A stretch of 64,000 nt of DNA, taken from contig OZ251222.1 of NCBI GenBank assembly GCA_965240325.2, positions 3,968,001-4,032,000 of the forward strand. Reading direction: 5' to 3'. The position numbers and the translations under genes are program-made. The notes beneath the pieces are model-generated. The model was not told the origin of the DNA. It was given only the letters and a program-made list of their open reading frames with translations, and did not search any database. Source of the DNA: Rebecca billardiae RCC1528 (taxonomy: Eukaryota > Haptophyta). Shown here piece after piece: positions 31,701 through 40,246 of the stretch. How positions within the stretch are numbered: the first letter of the stretch is position 1; every line of letters begins with the position of its first letter.

Positions 31701-33755
31701 GTGTGCCGCTGAGAACCAGACGCGCTCCACCCGAGGGGACGTGGGACCGATGGTGCGCTCGCCGCACGTGAGCTGCAGCGGCCAGCCAGCCGCGTCGGGC
31801 CCGCTCGTCCAGCGCAGCGCCGCGCCCTTCTCCACGGCGCACCCGGGGTAGTGTGGCGCTGCTCGCCGGTCGCCCACGTGCACGTACGCGCTGCGCGCCG
31901 GGACGGCCAAGTCGAGGCCCTGCGTCGCAAACAGCAGCGCGCTGCCGCGCACGTGGGCGATGGCGTCGAGCTGGGCGCCGCCGCGGGTCAGGAGCGTGTT
32001 CGGAGGCAGCACGTCGTGCGTGCAGGCGAGCAGCTGCACCTTGTACGCGCGGCGGCGCAGCATGCTCACCGCGCGCTCCGCCGCGCTCGGCGCGGACGGC
32101 GGCATGCGCGGCAGGCCGTCCAGCGCCGGCCGGCCGCGGTCGCAGCCGGGCTGCGCGCCGAGCACGAGGTACGTGATCGTGCTGTGCGCGAGCAGCCTGC
32201 GCGCGGAGAGCAGCGCGCGCTCCTCGCTACCCTCCGCGTCGAGCACCATCAGCAGCACCCAGCCGGGCAGCGCCACCCGCCGCTCGTCAAACCAGCGGTC
32301 GACGCCAAACACGTCCCGGCCGCTGATCACGTGCACGCGGTGCCCGTTCTCGCGCGCCACGCGCACCACCGCGCTGGAGGCGGCCCACGCGCCCACGACG
32401 ACCACGTCGCTGTGCGCGATGCGGCGCGAGAGCGTGCGCTCGAGGAACTCCGACATCACGAGGCCCGGCGCGAGCACGCGCGCGCCGTCGCACCGCTTGC
32501 GCCTCCTGGCGAGGGGCGACCTGCGCACCGCCACCTCGCGCGCACGCGTCGAGCCGCTGCTCCGGGCGAGGCGCAGCGCCCCAGCAGGCCGCGAGGTGCT
32601 GCCGCTCCGGCGCGGCGCTGCGGCCCGCTGCGCGGACGAGCTGCCGCCCGCGCGCTGGACGGTCGGGGGCGCGGCCTGGCGGACGAGTATCTCGAGCCTT
32701 CTCCCCGCATGGCGTGCACGGGAAGGGCAGTAGCGCGCGGCGCAGAAGACGTGCGACACGTGCGCGCCCGCGCGCGCAAACACGAGGTCGTTGCTCAGCG
32801 TCAGGTGTGCGCCCGCGTGCGCGGCGTGGCACGTCGAGTTGCACACGACGCCGCGCTCGAGCGCGCCGGCCCAGACGGAGTCGCGGCCGTACAGGACGCT
32901 CTGCGCGTCGAGCGCGGTGGGCATCACCAGCGCGCGCTCCGCCGAGGCGGCGCGCAGGCTGTGCAGGTCCGTGCCCTCACGCGCAGGCACCGCGGGGTGC
33001 GCCAGGTCACACCGGCTGTGTGTGCGCTCCGCACCTGCCAGGCCGATGTGCCGCGTGTACGCGGGCACCGTGCGGCTCGAATCGCCGGGGTACACGTGGA
33101 GTCGCGCCGCTCCGAAGATCTCTCGCAGCTTGCGCTCCGCCAGCTCCTGGTACGGCCGGTCCATCAGGTCGAAGGACTTGACCTGCGTGTGCGGACTCGC
33201 CGTCAGGAAGAGCGCCGCCGAATGGCCCGCGTTGAAGCCGGTCTCGCAGATGGTGAGGGGCTTGGGCCCACGCGCTTCGGCGAGGGAGTCCAGATGCAGC
33301 AGCACGAACGCCACTTGCTCCGGGTACAGGTAGATGCCCCCGGAGATCTTAGTCTGCCGCCGGACCCGCTTCGACGCCGCGTGCATGCCGCTCCGCGACG
33401 GCGATATCGTGCGCTCGATCTCGGCCCACGCGGCGCACACGGCACACAGCCGCTCACGCAGGCGTCGAGGGCCATTCTGCAGCGCCTCCATCAACGGACC
33501 GTGCGACTCGAACGCCTGGCGCATGCCGTGCGCCGTCGAGAAGGCGTCGTCCACGACGAGGTCGGCGACGCCCTCACACATCGCGTGGCTGTGCGTCCAG
33601 CCCGAGCCGCACGAGGGCCGCACCTTGTGCGACCAGCTGGTGTTGGCGTGGTCTGGCCCCGCACCGAGCGCACCGAAGCGACTGCAGGCGAGAAGCAGCA
33701 GCGCGCACGCCACGAGCTCGAGTAGCGACGATGGGTGGCGCCGGCCCATCGGCAT
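28773..33755 (-). CDS. Secretory methyltransferase + tandem DUF229 (sulfatase-like) fusion
   Basis: One open exon, 1,660 aa. Residues 1-31 look like a signal peptide or anchor (LLELVACALLLLACSRFGAL). Residues ~137-235 match a Methyltransf_24-type SAM-binding domain, with motif I ICETGFNAGHSAALFL at 169-184. Residues ~435-630 are a Rossmann-like alpha/beta stretch of unknown role. Two DUF229 domains (alkaline-phosphatase/sulfatase superfamily) follow. Domain 1 (~750-1041) has LLDPISR, VLSDHG at 943-948 and ends CAQMGIPPEWC. Domain 2 (~1197-1625) has ELDSVSR at 1204-1210, LRGDHG and CADARIPPDLCGC. D-x-x-SR and DHG are the expected metal-site motifs in both. A role in modifying secreted or Golgi polysaccharides is inferred; substrate unknown. 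The Arg-rich extreme C-terminus comes from a CCG repeat. Confidence 0.82.
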   Translation of the reverse strand: MPMGRRHPSSLLELVACALLLLACSRFGALGAGPDHANTSWSHKVRPSCGSGWTHSHAMCEGVADLVVDDAFSTAHGMRQAFESHGPLMEALQNGPRRLRERLCAVCAAWAEIERTISPSRSGMHAASKRVRRQTKISGGIYLYPEQVAFVLLHLDSLAEARGPKPLTICETGFNAGHSAALFLTASPHTQVKSFDLMDRPYQELAERKLREIFGAARLHVYPGDSSRTVPAYTRHIGLAGAERTHSRCDLAHPAVPAREGTDLHSLRAASAERALVMPTALDAQSVLYGRDSVWAGALERGVVCNSTCHAAHAGAHLTLSNDLVFARAGAHVSHVFCAARYCPSRARHAGRRLEILVRQAAPPTVQRAGGSSSAQRAAAPRRSGSTSRPAGALRLARSSGSTRAREVAVRRSPLARRRKRCDGARVLAPGLVMSEFLERTLSRRIAHSDVVVVGAWAASSAVVRVARENGHRVHVISGRDVFGVDRWFDERRVALPGWVLLMVLDAEGSEERALLSARRLLAHSTITYLVLGAQPGCDRGRPALDGLPRMPPSAPSAAERAVSMLRRRAYKVQLLACTHDVLPPNTLLTRGGAQLDAIAHVRGSALLFATQGLDLAVPARSAYVHVGDRRAAPHYPGCAVEKGAALRWTSGPDAAGWPLQLTCGERTIGPTSPRVERVWFSAAHPLASEVACVWVRCARRTPAEGHVLSNEPRQPVCAQRMRGLGGRPWRAERGGASGAGRGSSAAERPPNLLVVLLDPISRAHFRRSLPLTAAALAELGYAELRNLTVVGPNSGPNQAALYAGMPLRSREGVGEHAATPWLWDRLRARGYATLKSEDGCVANSNMVQSLRPNVSHGEEFGQLFCAAWGRPNCAGSQLAAHALLSYAMAFAGAHERARRPFGAFLSLVDSHEDSMALAGVVDKPLAHFLRRWEARTDTATLVLSDHGLHYGPYFLTAPGERERAEPILFAKLPRGRALAPGATSARLTHFDVHATLLELLGLGDERPPPARALGRSLLGPRPVPADRPCAQMGIPPEWCGRAPPAPPGSAEGACPRPHVLPSLWSFYAQAQATGKRPDTIGVCHEDANVSRTALATRADGSRVQPRAGSAQALSACECATAPRGWRGCPELGPLRPDEDFVIVACNVTSVPRHDGRPPQPSSSMDVHLRIARQQRLVRRSTAAREQRRGARTERAPPSLLVLELDSVSRKYAQRHLPLTFAWVRSLRGDAAERAASAEAPSAAARGPSAHPSARVRAFDFEKANVLGTASIANQMALLAGCMGTSPHATMAPGFEAVKVAGWPDPVEQRCDRGNRARAGGGGATAEAERAAPVWLHDVARSAGYVSMMIEEICPAGSPWVLPDTFFDAAAAFDHRFDKLFCTLATKPPTVPVPANLRRLSHRQEHVINGVSVRFHDTPPSCFPSTDGESVGRWPLRQLEQLWDAYAPDVPRFAFGNLVAAHSAMIARWQARRAEQLDGMLRAALERLVSRGDTIAVLRGDHGLQQKGVHDADWSVQMEHRSPWTTLLVPEQLLDGRQAAALRANEQRLITGLDLHRTLLGWLAPRTRAAPPVPWAFDLAEHAVPPNRTCADARIPPDLCGCEDAPLGNEGESAIAPKFGICNKIGHGRRDHCVFGDAVRKGEHWDRRRRRRRRRLQRVL

Positions 33756-34234
33756 GGTGCAGGCAAGGTTGTCCTTGCTCGTGCGCCCCGCCCCGCAAGT
33801 GCGAAATCGAGCAGCAGTCGTCGTAAGTGAAGTTTATCGCTACAATTGATGCGACTGTGATGTTGTGAATCATCATACGTTATGTTACATAAAGTATTGT
33901 AGCCAGCTCCAGGCGTTTTCGCCCGGGCGGGGGCCCCCGGGCCGTACCAGGGCACAGCCACCTAAAAAATCGTCTAGCCAACGCCCAACTCAACGGGAAG
34001 CACTGGCCTACCGCCATTTCAGATCACTGACAGACAGATCACTCATCCCGAGGTCGAGGCAGCGCCCGACCCGCACGCGACATGACTCTCTAGAGCGGAC
34101 AAGCCGATCGCGGAAGACAGACATATGCCACGGGGTGTGCGATTCACGGCAGCATGCTGACAACGTCATCGCCCGACTGGCGCACTCGTCATTCATAAGT
34201 CATAACGGCAACGGCAGGCAGCAGCGGATTAATA
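33756..34234. other. Intergenic, AT-rich, no gene seen
   Basis: Upstream region of the DUF229 fusion and downstream of the first CRAL-TRIO gene, both on minus. It contains AT-rich patches near 33835-33900 and 34230 (attaatattaataat). No TATA box at a convincing distance and no protein-like frame. Confidence 0.4.
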
Positions 34235-35197
34235 TTAATAATGCCGATGCGCCGCCCGCGGCGCCCGGCATCCGTCCTCGGAGCTGCATACTTTGCGCGG
34301 CGGGAGCCTGGGAACGTGTTCCCTGCGCTTCTCATCAGCTCCCAATACATCGATCAGCCTGGGATGGAATGGAGGCTGCGCCTCTGAGCCCGCTTGCGCG
34401 TCGCACCACGCCGCCCACATGCCCTCGGCGTCGAGCACGCCTCCCAGCTCACGCGGCACCGCCTCTGCTGGCACGTACTTGCTCAGCTCTGCAGGTGTGG
34501 AGAGGACACTGACGCGCGCACGCACGCGCTCGTGCACGAGGTGCAGCGACAGCAAGAGCACTTGCCGCAGGAAAAATGACGCATTCACGACGAGCACGCT
34601 GCTCACCTTGCATGGGAACGCGTCGCGCCACATCGCGATGCCTCGCCGCACGTCTGCGAGCGCAAAGTGGCGTGCCATCGGTACGTCGGCGCCGGCGAGG
34701 TTGATGAGGAGGGTCACGCCCATGTGCTGCGCGCGGGGCGTTGCCATCATCGCCTCCACCACGTAGCTCGCCATGCGGTGGAACGCCTCGATCGGGCACA
34801 CGCGCGGGTCGACGCGAGCGGCGTTGAAGACCAGCACCTGCCTGCCCGCGCGGTCCGGCAGCGGCAGGATCTGGTGCGCGCCCGTGCGCAGCGGCACCTC
34901 CGAATCGCGCGCGTGCAGCCTCATCGGCCAGCCCTCACGAGCGCGGAACGCGGCGAAGTTGCGAAGCACCTTCTCCGCGCGCTCCGAGCTCAATCGCGCG
35001 ACGCGCAGCGCTTGCGTCACGAGCGCCTCGGGCAGGCGGAGGTTGTCGGCTTCAAGCACGGCCTTGAGCGCCTTGAGCGCAGCGGGCAGGCCCCGCTCAA
35101 TCTGGTCGATCTCCTCCTGGGCGATTCCCACCTCCTCGAAGTCACTTGCGTCGTGGAAGCGGCCGACAGCGCCGGAGAGCAGGTCGGAGTACCCCAT
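34235..35197 (-). CDS. CRAL-TRIO (SEC14-like) lipid-transfer protein, copy 1
   Basis: Single exon, 320 aa from ATG at 35197; the longer in-frame extension upstream lacks an ATG. The N-terminal helices (ALVTQALRVARLSSERAEKV, then LRNFAAFRAREGWP) are the CRAL-TRIO-N bundle. The lipid-binding lobe follows with GRQVLVFNAARVDP, GVTLLINLAGADV, RRGIAMWRDAFPCKVSSVLV and the closing ELSKYVPAEAVPRELGG, typical of SEC14/alpha-TTP family proteins. These bind hydrophobic ligands such as phosphoinositides or tocopherol; the ligand here is unknown. It is a near-identical tandem duplicate of the next gene through the domain, with an unrelated N-terminus and C-terminal tail. Confidence 0.85.
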   Translation of the reverse strand: MGYSDLLSGAVGRFHDASDFEEVGIAQEEIDQIERGLPAALKALKAVLEADNLRLPEALVTQALRVARLSSERAEKVLRNFAAFRAREGWPMRLHARDSEVPLRTGAHQILPLPDRAGRQVLVFNAARVDPRVCPIEAFHRMASYVVEAMMATPRAQHMGVTLLINLAGADVPMARHFALADVRRGIAMWRDAFPCKVSSVLVVNASFFLRQVLLLSLHLVHERVRARVSVLSTPAELSKYVPAEAVPRELGGVLDAEGMWAAWCDAQAGSEAQPPFHPRLIDVLGADEKRREHVPRLPPRKVCSSEDGCRAPRAAHRHY

Positions 35198-35563
35198 TGA
35201 CTTTGCGGCCGCCCGCCCGCCGGCCGGCGGCCCGGCGGCGGGGGACGCACGGGACGCACGGGGAGGGGAGCCAGTGTTTACAGTATTTCTTGGGCCAAGC
35301 AGTGGCAAGTGCTTCCGACCGGGGAGGCGGGGAGGGCCGGCGGAAAGCGGCAGAAACTTGGAAACTTCGTCAATAATTTGTGGCTGTGCGGTGTGCCTAC
35401 TTTCGACTTCGGGCGACGAATCGTCACAACGAACGGACTCGATCGACGACGCCCTGAGTGCAGGCTGATCGGCAAAGTCGCTACGATTATGCCATCGTGC
35501 TTGCTCATCGCGCCGCGCGTATACACGGTACCTACCTAATGTACATCAGCTCGGCTTTCAGAC
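35198..35563. other. Spacer between the two CRAL-TRIO copies
   Basis: Contains a GC-rich part (35210-35270, ggcggcccgg-like) next to the copy 1 start and an AT-rich 3' part. No gene or RNA seen. The promoter of copy 1 must lie here or overlap the end of copy 2. Confidence 0.4.
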
Positions 35564-36601
35564 TCAGTGACTCAGCACCGACTGCAGCCACTGTCGTGCG
35601 AGCGGCATTGCGGCAGCCGACTCCGACTGCGGCGTGGGACGGTGTGATGGTGCACGTTTGGCACCAGCCCGCACGACGGCAGCAAGCTTTGGGTGCCCGT
35701 CAGACCGTCCAGCGACATGCGCGTCGCACCACGCCGCCCACATGCCCTCGGCGTCGAGTGCACCTCCCAGCTCACGCGGCACGGCCTCTGCTGGCACGTA
35801 CTTGCTCAGCTCGGAGAGTGTGGGCAAGAGCTTGACGCGTGCGCGCACGCGCTCGTGCACGAGGTTCAGAGAGATATTCATGAGTTGCTGCTGCAGGGTG
35901 GAGTAGTTCACTACGAGCACGCTGCTCACCTTGCATGGGAACGCGTCGCGCCACATCGCAATGCCTCGCCGCACGTCTGCGAGCGAGAAGAAGCGCGCCA
36001 TCGCCATGTCGGCGCCGGCGAGGTTGAACACGATGGTGACGCCCATGTGCTGCGCGTGGGGCGTGCTTGAAAGTTCCTCCACCACGTAGCTTGCCATGCG
36101 GTGGAACGCCTCGATCGGGCACACGCGCGGGTCGACGCGAGCGGCGTTGAAGACCATCACCTGCCTGCCCGCGCGGTCCGGCAGCGGCAGGATCTGGTGC
36201 GCGCCCGTGCGCAGCGGCAGCTCCGAATCGCGCGCGTGCAGCCTCATCGGCCAGCCCTCACGAGCGCGGAACGCGGCGAAGTTGCGAAGCACCTTCTCCG
36301 CGCGCTCCGAGCTCAATCGCGCGACGCGCAGCGCTTGCGTCACGAGCGCCTCGGGCAGGCGGAGGTTGTCGGCCTCAAGCACGGCCTTGAGCGCCTTGGT
36401 CGCGGTGGGCAGGCCCCTCTCAATCTGGTCGATCTCCTCCTGGGCGATTCCCACCTCCTCGAAGTCACTTGCGTCGTGGAAGCGGCCGACCGCGTCGTTT
36501 ATGAGCGCGGCGCCCGGGACCATGGCTGGGTCGCTCGGCGGCTGGGTCGCTTGGCGCGTTGAAGATTCGCGATCTGAGATCTGTGCAACGGCATGCCTCA
36601 T
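35564..36601 (-). CDS. CRAL-TRIO (SEC14-like) lipid-transfer protein, copy 2
   Basis: Single exon, 345 aa, ATG at 36601. From FHDASDFEEVG through DAEGMWAAWCDA it is almost the same protein as copy 1, with scattered changes (GVTIVFNLAGADM for GVTLLINLAGADV; VVNYSTLQQQLMNI for VVNASFFLRQVLLL). The first ~35 residues and the last ~45 differ completely, so duplication covered ~770 bp and each copy acquired its own ends. Substitutions cluster in the lipid-binding lobe, hinting at changed ligand preference. Same strand, 1.32-1.33 kb offset from copy 1. Confidence 0.85.
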   Translation of the reverse strand: MRHAVAQISDRESSTRQATQPPSDPAMVPGAALINDAVGRFHDASDFEEVGIAQEEIDQIERGLPTATKALKAVLEADNLRLPEALVTQALRVARLSSERAEKVLRNFAAFRAREGWPMRLHARDSELPLRTGAHQILPLPDRAGRQVMVFNAARVDPRVCPIEAFHRMASYVVEELSSTPHAQHMGVTIVFNLAGADMAMARFFSLADVRRGIAMWRDAFPCKVSSVLVVNYSTLQQQLMNISLNLVHERVRARVKLLPTLSELSKYVPAEAVPRELGGALDAEGMWAAWCDAHVAGRSDGHPKLAAVVRAGAKRAPSHRPTPQSESAAAMPLARQWLQSVLSH

Positions 36602-37291
36602 TTTGCATCACACGCGGGCGACTTCGATCCCGCAGCGAATCACGAGATATCGGCGGGTCGCCGTGCGTCCCCCGAAGCTGCTCGTTATTTGCTGACTGTC
36701 TTGTGTTCATAACAGGGGAACTTTGACCAACTTTGATCCGCCCGCTCCGGACCCGCGGTGCAGGGATCGCCGGACTTCGGCAGGGACGAGGGCTTTGGGC
36801 AACGGGCGCGCGTCAGCCCATCGGCGCGCGGATCCGAATGAATGCTGCATTGCGAATCGGGTTCACAATGCACCAATCCAATCCGCGTATCGATTGACTT
36901 AGCCGTTATCGAGAACACGACAAGCCTCAGAGCAGGTGGCGGTGCCCAAGAAGAGCAGCCACGCGCGCGCGCGCGCGCTGACTCGGAGTGCGTGCTCGCT
37001 AGCGGCAGGCCGATCCCCAACCACCACTTCTGCTGCCTTCGGCACATGTGTCGCTGCCCGCGCCTGGGTCGGCATCGGACGACTGCAATGACGTGAATGA
37101 AGTAGGTGCAGGCTTGCGTATGCACCCTCGCCGCCACGAGCGCGCTGCGCCCGGCACGTGCTGCGCGTGCGTGATTACGGAGCGCGGCCACCGACCGGCC
37201 CGGCGTGGTCGTTGACAGCGCAGAGCACACATCAGGAGCGAGGAGGTCGAGCAGGCAAAGGCTGCGCGGCCGGCAAGATGGGAGCGACGCC
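36602..37291. other. Intergenic, no confident gene
   Basis: Nothing coding is supported here apart from the possible second exon of the small Cys-containing ORF at 37292-37381. An AT-rich patch (36880-36915) and gcgcgc runs (36960-36980) are present. Confidence 0.35.
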
Positions 37292-37381
37292 TCACTTCAC
37301 CAGGTAGCCGCAGTGGACGCACCGCCGGCCGTAGCGGCCGCGGGGACTTGACGCTTCACTCACTGGCCGTGGCTGAGACAT
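37292..37381 (-). CDS. Possible small Cys-containing protein
   Basis: An ATG-initiated minus frame encodes 29 residues ending RYGRRCVHCGYLVK before TGA. The CxxC with flanking Arg/Tyr is zinc-knuckle-like. An alternative is that CTG|GTGAAG is a splice donor, joining about 200 bp further on (acceptor cattgcag near 37085) to a short exon ending TAG. Neither form matches a family I know. It is tail-to-tail with nothing obvious and 3' of the NHL gene end. Confidence 0.2.
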   Translation of the reverse strand: MSQPRPVSEASSPRGRYGRRCVHCGYLVK

Positions 37382-37537
37382 CGCTCACGCTGCGGGTCGA
37401 CTGGCTGACAGGCTACTGTGAATGAGAATCGACCATGACACTGGCGGCTTATTATATAACGATAATGCGATGCGCGCTACAATGATGCTGACGACGGCCG
37501 CCCAGACTACTACGGCCGCCCAGAGGCGAGCCGCGCG

Positions 37538-40182
37538 TCACGCTCCCGACGGCCGCCACGGCCGCTTCGCCTGGGGCGGCGAGGGGGTGAGCGAGGGCGA
37601 GCGCTGCCGCTCGCTCGGCTGGCTGCTGCCGCTCGCCGACGAGCGACGGCGCGCAGGCGCTGGCGGACTGCCGTCGGCCGAGGTGCGCTGCGCGCGGCGT
37701 GACGGCGACGAGTCGGCACCCGCGCGCGCCGGGCGTGGCGCCGCGCATGCGGCCCGCCCCGGCGCGGGCGGGGGCGTCGGCCCGCGCCTGCTCGGGCTGC
37801 GGGCGGGCGCGCGCTTGGAGGGGCGCTCGGGCGAGGGGGTGCGGCTCCCCGCCGCGGGCGGTACTGCCGCGGCCGCGCGAGGGCGCGCTGCGGCGCCGTC
37901 CGCACCGTCGGCTCTGGCGGGCGGGCCCGAAGGCAACGGCGCTGCCGCCCCGCCGCGGGCCGCATCCGCCGCCGCCGCCGGATGCGAGGCCGGCTGGGCC
38001 GCCCAGGCCGTGCAGGCCGGTGGCGGCGGCGCCGCGCCGCGCGCCGACGGCTCCTCCTCGTCGAACGCCAGCACCGGGTCCTCGCGCGGCGCCGAGAGCG
38101 CGCGGCGCAGCACGCGCGCGCCCGCAGCCGGCTGCGCGCCGCGCGGTGCGCGCAGCGCGGGCGGCGGCGGCAGCGGGCGCACCGCCGGCGGCTTCACGCC
38201 GGCGACGGCGTACCGCTGGGCGACTGAGAGCTCCGAGTGTGCCGCGGGCGGCGAGGCGGGCGGCGCGGCCGCGCCCACGGTGGCGCGTGCGCCCTCGCCC
38301 TGCTTGGGCGGGCCGTGCGCGCCGGCGCACGGGCGGCACAGGAGCCGGCGCGCGCGGCGCGCGGCCGCGCCCAGCCACGCGCACGGCGGCGGCGGCGGCG
38401 GCTCCGGGTGTGGAAAGTCCGGGAGCTCGTCGAGGCCGTCCTCCGCGGCGGCGGCGGCGTACGTGTCGCCGCGCGCCGCCGCGCGCACCGCCTCCGCCCC
38501 GCGCGCGCGCGGCCGGTGCTCCGGTGGGTACAGCCGCTCAAGCGCGGCGCGCAGCTGCCGCCGAGCGACAGGCGCAAGGGCCGCGTGCGCGAGAGGCGCG
38601 GCGGCCGCGCCGAGCGCGCCGCGCTCGAGCTCGCCGAGCTGCCGGCCCTCGGGCGTGAGGGCGAGGGCGAGCTCGACCGCCTCGGCCACCGCCTCGTCCA
38701 GCCGCGCGTGCAGCACCGTCAGGGCGAGCTGCGGCGCGACGCGCGGCGTGACGCGCGCGCGGCGGGGGCGCGGGGAGCGCGTCGGCTGTCGGTGTGCGCG
38801 CGGCTGGACGAGGCGGTGGCCGAGGCGGTCGGTGTGCGCGCGGCGCGCGCGCGGCGCGCTCGCAATGTGAGCGCCCGTCGCGCTGGTGGCGGGGCGCTGC
38901 GCTGCAGTGCCGCGCACCTCGAGCAGCTCGGCGGCGCTCTGGCCACGCTCCGGCGCGAGCTCGGGCGCGGCGAGCTCGGGCGCAGCCTCCGCGCCGCGCG
39001 CACCCGCGCACCCGCGCCCGCCCCCGGCGGCGCGCTCGGGCGCGCGCCGCGCGCGCACCCGCGCCGGCGGCCGCGTCGGCGCGGGCGGCAGCTGCAGGGC
39101 CCACGCGTCGGCCGCGAGCTCGTGCAGGCAGTGCTGCGCGTGCGCGCAGCCGCCGGCGTGCGCGCGCGCGCGCGTGGCGGGGTCGGCGTCCCAGCCGCGC
39201 GCGCGGCGCGCCGCCTCCTCGCGCGCCGCCTCCGCCGCCGCCTCCGCCGCCGCCGCCTCCGCCTCCGCCTCCGCCTGCAACCTGCGCGCCCGCGAGCGCC
39301 GCGCCGCGTGCACGAGCCGATCGCACCAGCGGCGCGCGCGGCCCGGGTGCGCGCCGCCCGCGCGCGCGTAGCCGCGGACGTAGCCCTCGGACGCCTCGGC
39401 GAGCACGGCGCGCTTCGCCGGCTCGTACGCGGTGGGCAGCCACCGCAGCGCCGCCAGCAGCACCGCGAGCAAGGCCTCGGCGAGCGCGGGCGCGGGCGCG
39501 TCCAGCGCGGACGCCGGCAGCACTGAGAGAGCGCGGCACGCGAGCGAGCGCGCGCGCGCCTCGGGCAGCGCGCGGCTGAGCGCGCGCCAGCTCGTGCCCA
39601 GCGCGTGCGCGCTCAGCGCGAAGATCGAGACCGCCTGCGCGAACGCCGCGACCGCGGCGACCGCGCGCGGCGGCGCGCGCACCGCCGCGCCCGCCAGCAG
39701 CGCGAGCACGTGCGCACAGCGGCCGAGCGCGGCGCCCGCCTGCGCCCAGTTGGCAGCACGCTCGGCGTGCGGCGCGCACGCGGCGAGGTGGACGGCCGAG
39801 CCGAGCTCGAGGGCGAGCACGGCGCCGAGCGCGCCGAGCGCGCGCTCGGCGGGCGCGCAGAGCAGCAGCCCGCAGCGCGCGGTCGTGCGCAGCAGCTCCA
39901 CGCCCTGCCAGCCCGCCGTGTGCGCGGCCGCGCCCGTCTGCGCCGAGAACAGGAGGCCGTACCTCCCCAGCAGGGCGCGGCCCGCCGCCGCGGCCGCGCC
40001 CTCGGCGGCGAGCGCGGCCGCGCCGGGCTCGGCCGCCGCGGCCGCGCGCCGCGCGCGCAGCTCGGCCGAGGCCGCGCCCCGCGGCACCCACTCGCCCTGC
40101 GCCGCCAGGCTCTCCGCATCAATCATCGCGCGCTGCGCCGCGCGCACGAGGCGGGCGAGGCCGCGCCGCGCGCGCTCGGCGA

Positions 40183-40246
<64 letters not shown>

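Noticed and set aside
29010-31712. 900-codon plus frame opposite the DUF229 fusion
   Set aside because: Shadow frame; the minus strand has catalytic motifs and a signal peptide, this one has none.
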